From Oscillospiraceae bacterium (GTDB lineage: Bacteria; Bacillota; Clostridia; Oscillospirales; Oscillospiraceae): a DNA stretch of 45,599 nucleotides. The position numbers and the translations under genes are program-made. The notes beneath the pieces are model-generated. The model made no database searches and was not told the origin of the DNA. It saw only the letters and a program-made list of their open reading frames with translations. Each line of letters starts with the position of its first letter. Position 1 is the first letter of the stretch. Where the stretch lies: the NCBI GenBank assembly GCA_009787625.1, contig WQSX01000021.1, positions 1 through 45,599 on the forward strand, written 5' to 3'. Below are positions 40,846 to 45,599 of this stretch, piece after piece.

Positions 40846-42039
40846 CTACCTAAGACGCCTGCGGACGAACTCTTTTTGTACCTCTGCGGCATCTCCGACC
40901 AGCCGCTCTATGTATATTCTTGGAAGTCTTGCCCCAAGTCTGCATAAAATTTCATTTGTGATTGTGCCTGCGCTTGCGGCGAACTCTTCACAGCGAATCT
41001 CTGCATCGCCGACTTTTCCGATAAATGTAGCGTGGTCGCCTGCTTTGACTTCCCCTGCCTCAGAGACATCAAGCATGAGCATATCCATGCAAATGCGACC
41101 TATAATCGGCACTTTTACACCATTTACAATGCACATGCCGCCGCGCCCTGTGAGATTTCTCGGAATGCCGTCGGCATAGCCGATGGTCACGGTTGCGAGC
41201 TTGATGACTTTTTCCGCTGTGTAAATCCTGCCATAGCTTACGCTCTCGCCTTTTTCAATCTCCCTGACCTGCGCTATGAGAGCTTTGAGTGAGAGAACAG
41301 GTCGAAAATCAGTCTCTAACTTTGTCTCGTCATCTTGACTGTGGACACCGTAGAGCATGATTCCGGGGCGAACATAGTCGCATTTTATTTCAGGATGGTT
41401 GTAGATAGCATAACTCGACTGAGTGTGCAATTTCCCAACGTCATATTCTCTATCCTGCAGCTTTTGAACAACTGAGAAAAAACTGTCCATTTGCTTCTTT
41501 GTAAACTCTAAATCGTCACTTAATAGACTGTCAGGAGAAGCGAGATGTGTGGCTGTGCCAATGACAGTCAGATTTTTGCAGTTGAATATGCTCTCAATAT
41601 CCGCAAAATTTTTCGGACTAATGCCTAATCTATGCATGCCTGTATCAATCGCCACATGTATGTCTAGCTTATGCCCCGTTTTGTCAAGAGCCTTTGCGTG
41701 CTCGGCATCGACAACGAGCTGTGATAAGCGAAATTTCACCAAATACTCAGCATCGGCAGGGTGTGTATATCCCAGCACCAATATATTGCTCGAATCCGTG
41801 TGTTCACGAACCTCTGCACCCTCGGCAAGCGTAGCAACAGCAAAAGTGTTCACACCCTCACGAACCAAGCGCTCGGCAACTCTGCCAACGCCATGCCCAT
41901 AGGCATCCGCCTTTATAACAGCCATTATTTCACAGTCGCTTGAAATCTTCGATTTAATATCCAACACATTACGGGCGAGCGCATCTAAGTCAATTTCAAC
42001 CCAAGCGCGTTTAAAATCGCCAAATTTATTATCAGCCAT
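40846..42039 (-). CDS. alr: Alanine racemase
   Basis: Makes D-alanine for the cell wall using PLP. The 397-residue protein has the PLP lysine at Lys43 in AVIKADAYGHG and the catalytic tyrosine in SVSYGRIYTAEK, with the second active-site tyrosine in TIGYADG and GRICMDMLMLDV. It overlaps the end of the ligase gene upstream by 8 bases, so the two are co-translated and D-Ala supply is coupled to its use. No membrane domain is present, so it is not a VanT-type serine racemase. Confidence 0.96.
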   Translation of the reverse strand: MADNKFGDFKRAWVEIDLDALARNVLDIKSKISSDCEIMAVIKADAYGHGVGRVAERLVREGVNTFAVATLAEGAEVREHTDSSNILVLGYTHPADAEYLVKFRLSQLVVDAEHAKALDKTGHKLDIHVAIDTGMHRLGISPKNFADIESIFNCKNLTVIGTATHLASPDSLLSDDLEFTKKQMDSFFSVVQKLQDREYDVGKLHTQSSYAIYNHPEIKCDYVRPGIMLYGVHSQDDETKLETDFRPVLSLKALIAQVREIEKGESVSYGRIYTAEKVIKLATVTIGYADGIPRNLTGRGGMCIVNGVKVPIIGRICMDMLMLDVSEAGEVKAGDHATFIGKVGDAEIRCEEFAASAGTITNEILCRLGARLPRIYIERLVGDAAEVQKEFVRRRLR

Positions 42040-43156
42040 ACCATTTCCCTCGTGGTGTATTTAAACCCAGTTCCATCAACATTTCCACAACCTGCGGATA
42101 TGAATAGCCTGCGGCAGCCATCATTCTCGGAAATTGGCTGTGTGCCGTGAACCCCGGTATTGTGTTTGCCTCATTAAAGACGACTTCGCCGTTTTCCCTG
42201 ATAAACATATCCATTCTCGCATAACCCCTGCAACCAAGCTCGCGGTATACCTTCTTTGCAACATCAAGAACACGCTTTTCTGCCTGCTCGTCTATCCGCG
42301 CAGGAATGTAAAAGCGAGAGTTTTTAAGCGAATATTTCTCGTCATAGGTGAAAAATCCGTTGTCAACCTCAATCTCTATAATTTTGCCTAAAACAAGCTC
42401 ATCATTTCCTGCAATAGAGCAACCAATTTCCATACCTTCGACATTTTCTTCAATAATTACCGCATCATCATATACAAAAGCATCATCAATTGCTTTTTCT
42501 AAGTCGGAGAAACTACTTAGCTTGACCACTCCGATAGATGAGCCTGCTTTGACGGGTTTCACGAAAACAGGCAGGTTTAATTCCTGCTTGACTTGTTCAA
42601 GATCCTTTGCTGTCGGAGGCTTTTCAAAACATATGGCTTTTGGCACGGCGGCGCCTGCAAGTGAAACAATTTTATGCGCTCGATTTTTGTCCATGCAGAG
42701 CGCAGATGCCGCGCTTCCACTACCGACAAACGGCACACCCGCAAGCTCACAAAGCCCTTGAACTGTACCATCTTCGCCGTATCTCCCATGCATAATCGGA
42801 AACACCAAGTCTATCTTTGTGGTTGTCTGTGCACCCGTTTTACTCGACTCTAAAATCCACCCACCCCGCTCGGGGAGCAGGTATGCATTTTTTAATTCAT
42901 CATCCCTGGTTTGCCAGTCGTCCGTAGGAATATGCTCAACAGAGCCGTAATATCGGAGCCACTGCCCCTCTCTTGTTATGCCAATCATCACGATGTCATA
43001 TTTTTCTGTATTTATTGCGTTAATGACAGAGAATGCAGATTTTAGTGAGACTTCATACTCAGGCGAAAACCCACCAAAAACTACCGCAACTCGTTTTTTA
43101 TCTGTTTTATTTTCACCGCTTGAAAGCGAATTTAGCCAATTATTTTGTGTTGCCAT
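42032..43156 (-). CDS. ddl: D-alanine:D-alanine/D-serine ligase, VanG-like
   Basis: An ATP-grasp ligase of 374 residues from the ATG at 43156; a GTG at 43168 is in frame but less well placed. Family marks are VAVVFGGFSPEYEVSL, FPIMHGRYGEDGTVQG, SALCMDKNRAHKIVSLAG, KPVKAGSSIGV and FNEANTIPGFT. The omega-loop region reads FFTYDEKYSLKNSRFYIPARI, with the EKYxL pattern that I know from VanC/E/G ligases, which prefer D-Ser, where ordinary Ddl have a different sequence. Many Clostridia use VanG-like ligases as their normal enzyme, so resistance is not implied. Operon with alr. Confidence 0.9.
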   Translation of the reverse strand: MATQNNWLNSLSSGENKTDKKRVAVVFGGFSPEYEVSLKSAFSVINAINTEKYDIVMIGITREGQWLRYYGSVEHIPTDDWQTRDDELKNAYLLPERGGWILESSKTGAQTTTKIDLVFPIMHGRYGEDGTVQGLCELAGVPFVGSGSAASALCMDKNRAHKIVSLAGAAVPKAICFEKPPTAKDLEQVKQELNLPVFVKPVKAGSSIGVVKLSSFSDLEKAIDDAFVYDDAVIIEENVEGMEIGCSIAGNDELVLGKIIEIEVDNGFFTYDEKYSLKNSRFYIPARIDEQAEKRVLDVAKKVYRELGCRGYARMDMFIRENGEVVFNEANTIPGFTAHSQFPRMMAAAGYSYPQVVEMLMELGLNTPRGKWYG

Positions 43157-43175
43157 TATAATGACCACTCTCTCG

Positions 43176-43199
43176 TTAGTTTGAACTTGTTCAAACTAA
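43176..43199. promoter_or_regulatory. Perfect 24-bp palindrome in the ddl-alr leader
   Basis: TTAGTTTGAAC and GTTCAAACTAA flank two bases. The core TTAGTTTGAA...TTCAAACTAAACG recurs at 17251-17279. It lies about 25 bases after the predicted transcript start, a common place for a repressor site. Confidence 0.6.
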
Positions 43200-43226
43200 A
43201 CGACCTTCCTTTTAAAACTAACGGCA

Positions 43227-43255
43227 ATTATGCCACATTTTAACGAAATAATCAA
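43227..43255 (-). promoter_or_regulatory. Promoter of ddl-alr
   Basis: On the minus strand TTGATT (43255-43250) and CATAAT (43232-43227, with a TG extension) are 17 bases apart. Confidence 0.6.
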
Positions 43256-43283
43256 TTGTTTTCTAAGTAATATGAAAAAACTC

Positions 43284-43312
43284 TTGCATTTTGAGGGACT
43301 TTTTGTTAAAAT
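43284..43312 (+). promoter_or_regulatory. Promoter of rpsB-tsf
   Basis: TTGCAT (43284-43289) and TAAAAT (43307-43312) are 17 bases apart. Confidence 0.6.
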
Positions 43313-43319
43313 ACCTAGG

Positions 43320-43455
43320 CTATGACGCACTGATCACGCACGGATTCTGATTTCTAGCCATGTGCCAAGTGATTTTCCTTGGTTGGACTGGGAAGTTGAC
43401 GAGTTCGGAGGAAGGCTAAATGCCTTAAAAAACAAAATTTTTGGAGGAAATTAAA
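43320..43455 (+). other. Leader of rpsB
   Basis: About 135 bases between promoter and start codon, with a CCAAG/CTTGG hairpin near 43365-43382 and a GGAGG at 43410. It may hold an S2 autoregulatory structure, but I could not assign one. The GGAGGA before the ATG is the ribosome site of rpsB. Confidence 0.35.
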
Positions 43456-43459
43456 ACTT

Positions 43460-44497
43460 ATGTCAGTAGTATCAATGAAGCAACTTTTGGAAGCAGGTGT
43501 GCATTTTGGACACCAAACACGTCGTTGGAACCCTAAAATGGCTCCCTACATCTACATGGAGCGTAACGGCATCTACATCATCGACTTGCAAAAAACAGTC
43601 AGAAAACTTGAAGATGCATACAACTTCATTCGTGGAGTCAGTGAGCTAGGCGGTAATGTTCTCTTTGTAGGAACTAAAAAGCAAGCGCAAGATGCCATTC
43701 GCGAAGAGGCAGAGCGTGTTGGAATGTATTTTGTCAACGCTCGTTGGCTCGGTGGAATGCTCACAAACTTCAAAACAATGCGTACCAGAATCGACCGTCT
43801 GAAGCAACTTCAACAAATGCAAGACGACGGCACATTTGATATTCTGCCTAAAAAAGAAGTTATCAAGCTCACCGGTGAAATCAACAGGCTTGAAAAATAT
43901 CTCGGTGGCGTTAAAGAGATGAAAAAATTACCTGCGGCACTTTTCATCGTTGACCCCAGAAAAGAACACAATGCAATCGCAGAGGCTCGCAAACTTGGAA
44001 TTCCAATCGTTGCAATAGTCGACACAAACTGCGACCCTGACGAAATTGACTATATCATCCCCGGAAATGACGATGCAATCAGAGCAATCCGCCTTATTGC
44101 ACAAGCTATGGCGAGCGCAGTTGTTGAAGGTCGCCAAGGTGCGGATGCCGCAGAAGCTGATGAAGCTGAGTCAAAAGCAGCAGATATGCCGGCTCGCGAG
44201 CCTGCTCCGGAAAGACCGGCTCCTAAAGCTGAACCTGCACCTAAGGCTGAACCTGCCCCTAAACCCGCGCCTGCACCCCAGCCCGAAGTTAAAGCTGAGG
44301 CAGTAGCGGAGCCGACCCCACCCGAAACGGCTGAAGAAAAACCCGTAAAAAAGACAACACGCAAAACCACTAAAGCTGAAGAACCCGCAGAAGCTGCTGA
44401 AGCTGCTCAAGATGCTGAAGATGCTCCTGCTAAACCAAAAAGAAAACCAGCTGCTAAAAAAGCAGAAGAAACAGTCGAAGAGCCTGCGGCAGAATAA
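43460..44497 (+). CDS. rpsB: 30S ribosomal protein S2 with long Ala/Pro/Lys-rich tail
   Basis: A 345-residue protein. Residues 1-232 are ordinary S2: [60 protein letters not shown] and [13 protein letters not shown]. The last 113 residues are low-complexity, with repeated [10 protein letters not shown] units and later KKTTRKTTK and [10 protein letters not shown] basic patches among Glu/Ala runs. S2 normally ends within 235-260 residues. The tail may bind RNA or be a lineage-specific extension. It precedes tsf, the usual order. Confidence 0.97.
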   Translation: MSVVSMKQLLEAGVHFGHQTRRWNPKMAPYIYMERNGIYIIDLQKTVRKLEDAYNFIRGVSELGGNVLFVGTKKQAQDAIREEAERVGMYFVNARWLGGMLTNFKTMRTRIDRLKQLQQMQDDGTFDILPKKEVIKLTGEINRLEKYLGGVKEMKKLPAALFIVDPRKEHNAIAEARKLGIPIVAIVDTNCDPDEIDYIIPGNDDAIRAIRLIAQAMASAVVEGRQGADAAEADEAESKAADMPAREPAPERPAPKAEPAPKAEPAPKPAPAPQPEVKAEAVAEPTPPETAEEKPVKKTTRKTTKAEEPAEAAEAAQDAEDAPAKPKRKPAAKKAEETVEEPAAE

Positions 44498-44546
44498 CAT
44501 TGCTCCCCCGATAAAAATAATTTGACCTTGAAAGGACTTAAAATAG

Positions 44547-45479
44547 ATGTCATTTACAGCTAAAGATGTTAAAGAACTCCGCGAAGCAACCGGAGTTGGT
44601 ATGATGGATTGTAAGAAAGCCCTGACCGAAACAGGCGGCGACATGGAAAAAGCTATAGTGTATCTCCGTGAGCGCGGTCTTGCGGCGGCACAGAAGAAAG
44701 CAGACAGAGTCACAGCCGAAGGTGTTGCATACGCCGCTGTTATTGACGGCGTGGGCGTAGTCGTAGAAGTTAACGCCGAAACTGACTTTGTTGCAAAAAA
44801 TGATAAGTTCAACGACTTTGTTGCGGGAGTTGCACAAGCAGTAGCTAAAAGCGCACCTGCCGACATAGACGCACTCATGGCAAGCACATTCCCCGGCTCA
44901 GAAAAAACAGTTACGGAAGAACAACAAGAAATGATACTTGTCATCGGTGAGAACATTTCAGTAAGACGTTTTGAGCGTTATACCGAAGGATTCTGCGTAC
45001 CATACATTCATGCGGGCGGCAAAATCGGTGTTATAGTAAACCTCGAAGTTGACGGCATTTCAAACATGGATGCTGTAACAGAGCTTGGCAAAGACATTGC
45101 AATGCAAATTGCCGCTATGCGCCCCCTATACCTCGACACAGCCGCAGTTGACCCGGCAGAACTTGAAAAAGAGAGAGAAATCCAACTCAACAAAGCTATC
45201 GAAGAAAACAAAGCAAAAAATCTTCCCGACGATAAAGCACGCCAAATTGCCGAAAACATGGTAAAAGGCAGAATCAATAAATTCTACGAAGACATCTGCC
45301 TGCTCAATCAACCCTTCGTTAAAGAAAATAAACTCACGGTAGAAAAACACATTGAGCAAGTGGCGAAATCTCTGGGCGGAACAATAAAAGCAAAAGCGTT
45401 CACACGTTTTGAAAAAGGCGAAGGCATCGAGAAAAAGCAAGACGATTTCGCCGCAGAAGTAGCCTCAATGGTAAAGTAA
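44547..45479 (+). CDS. tsf: Elongation factor Ts
   Basis: A 310-residue nucleotide exchange factor for EF-Tu. The N-terminal UBA-like domain has VKELREATGVGMMDCKKAL, followed by the TDFVAKND motif that contacts EF-Tu, and two core repeats ending in LLNQPFVKENKLTVEKHI. Ribosome site AAAGGA precedes the ATG. It forms the usual operon with rpsB, 49 bases apart. Confidence 0.98.
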   Translation: MSFTAKDVKELREATGVGMMDCKKALTETGGDMEKAIVYLRERGLAAAQKKADRVTAEGVAYAAVIDGVGVVVEVNAETDFVAKNDKFNDFVAGVAQAVAKSAPADIDALMASTFPGSEKTVTEEQQEMILVIGENISVRRFERYTEGFCVPYIHAGGKIGVIVNLEVDGISNMDAVTELGKDIAMQIAAMRPLYLDTAAVDPAELEKEREIQLNKAIEENKAKNLPDDKARQIAENMVKGRINKFYEDICLLNQPFVKENKLTVEKHIEQVAKSLGGTIKAKAFTRFEKGEGIEKKQDDFAAEVASMVK

Positions 45480-45507
45480 GGAGCCGCTGAAAAATTTTAG
45501 TTAAAAA

Positions 45508-45597
45508 TGGGGTGCTGCCGACAGGCGGCTGAGAGGGTGTGAAATGCCACACCTAACCCTTATTACCGGATGCGGATAATGCCGCCGTCGGGAGTAA
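45508..45597 (+). ncRNA. TPP riboswitch (THI box)
   Basis: The conserved elements appear in order: GGGGTGC, GGCTGAGAGGGT, a variable GTGTG...CACAC helix, AACCCTTATTACCGGAT, then GGATAATGCCGCC and CGTCGGGAG. These match the thiamine pyrophosphate aptamer, which turns genes off when TPP is plentiful. The controlled gene lies beyond the right edge and should be a thiamine synthesis or transport gene. No terminator for tsf is visible between 45480 and 45507. Confidence 0.93.
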
Positions 45598-45599
45598 GA

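Noticed and set aside
44171..44956. Minus-strand frame of 261 codons over rpsB and tsf
   Set aside because: Antisense to two conserved genes; Ser/Phe/Gly-rich shadow of the Ala/Lys-rich S2 tail.

Overview
The window reads as a low-to-mid GC Gram-positive chromosome segment, most likely an uncultured Clostridia (gut or rumen Oscillospirales/Lachnospirales-like). This is inferred from AGGAGG-type ribosome binding sites, diderm-free lipoproteins, many peptide ABC transporters, a DUF3990/DUF3791 pair, an Lsa-like ABC-F protein and a VanG-like ligase. No rRNA, tRNA, CRISPR array or phage module is visible.

Layout. (1) 1-4427, minus strand: a peptide ABC transporter operon (oppD-oppF-oppB-oppC, then a substrate-binding lipoprotein cut by the window edge). 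(2) 4428-5694: a very short tyrosine recombinase between divergent transporter control regions. (3) 5695-13848, plus: a second peptide transporter with an oversized binding protein, a permease carrying an apparent seven-bladed RCC1-type propeller in its first extracellular loop, and an ATPase with a roughly 200-residue helical insertion. (4) 13955-20289, plus: a MacB/FtsX-type exporter cluster with one ATPase and two unlike permeases. (5) 20359-23000: a remodelled patch with a DUF3791 gene, a DUF3990 gene broken by a stop codon, the two ends of a decayed FtsX duplicate and an orphan family-1 binding protein. (6) 23417-29647, plus: a third peptide transporter operon. (7) 29937-30796: rplM-rpsI. 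(8) 31022-35915, minus: pepF, a coiled-coil lipoprotein, cysE and mgtE. (9) 36131-37234: an isolated AAA ATPase. (10) 37246-43156, minus: yjbQ, an ABC-F gene, an rsgA paralogue with an attenuator-like leader peptide, then alr and a VanG-like ddl. (11) 43460-45479: rpsB-tsf, followed by a TPP riboswitch at the right edge.

How it works together. Three peptide importers plus oligoendopeptidase F suggest a peptide-feeding lifestyle. All three transporter control regions carry the same palindrome, ATGTAAC-N14-GTTACAT, with exactly the same spacing, which points to one regulator.

Most unusual signals: the permease/propeller fusion; a dispersed leader that can fold in two exclusive ways, one hiding the ribosome binding site, with co-varying arms in three copies; a 95-nt hairpin repeat found three times with an invariant apex and co-varying arms; and a leader peptide with two terminators ahead of rsgA/ABC-F.
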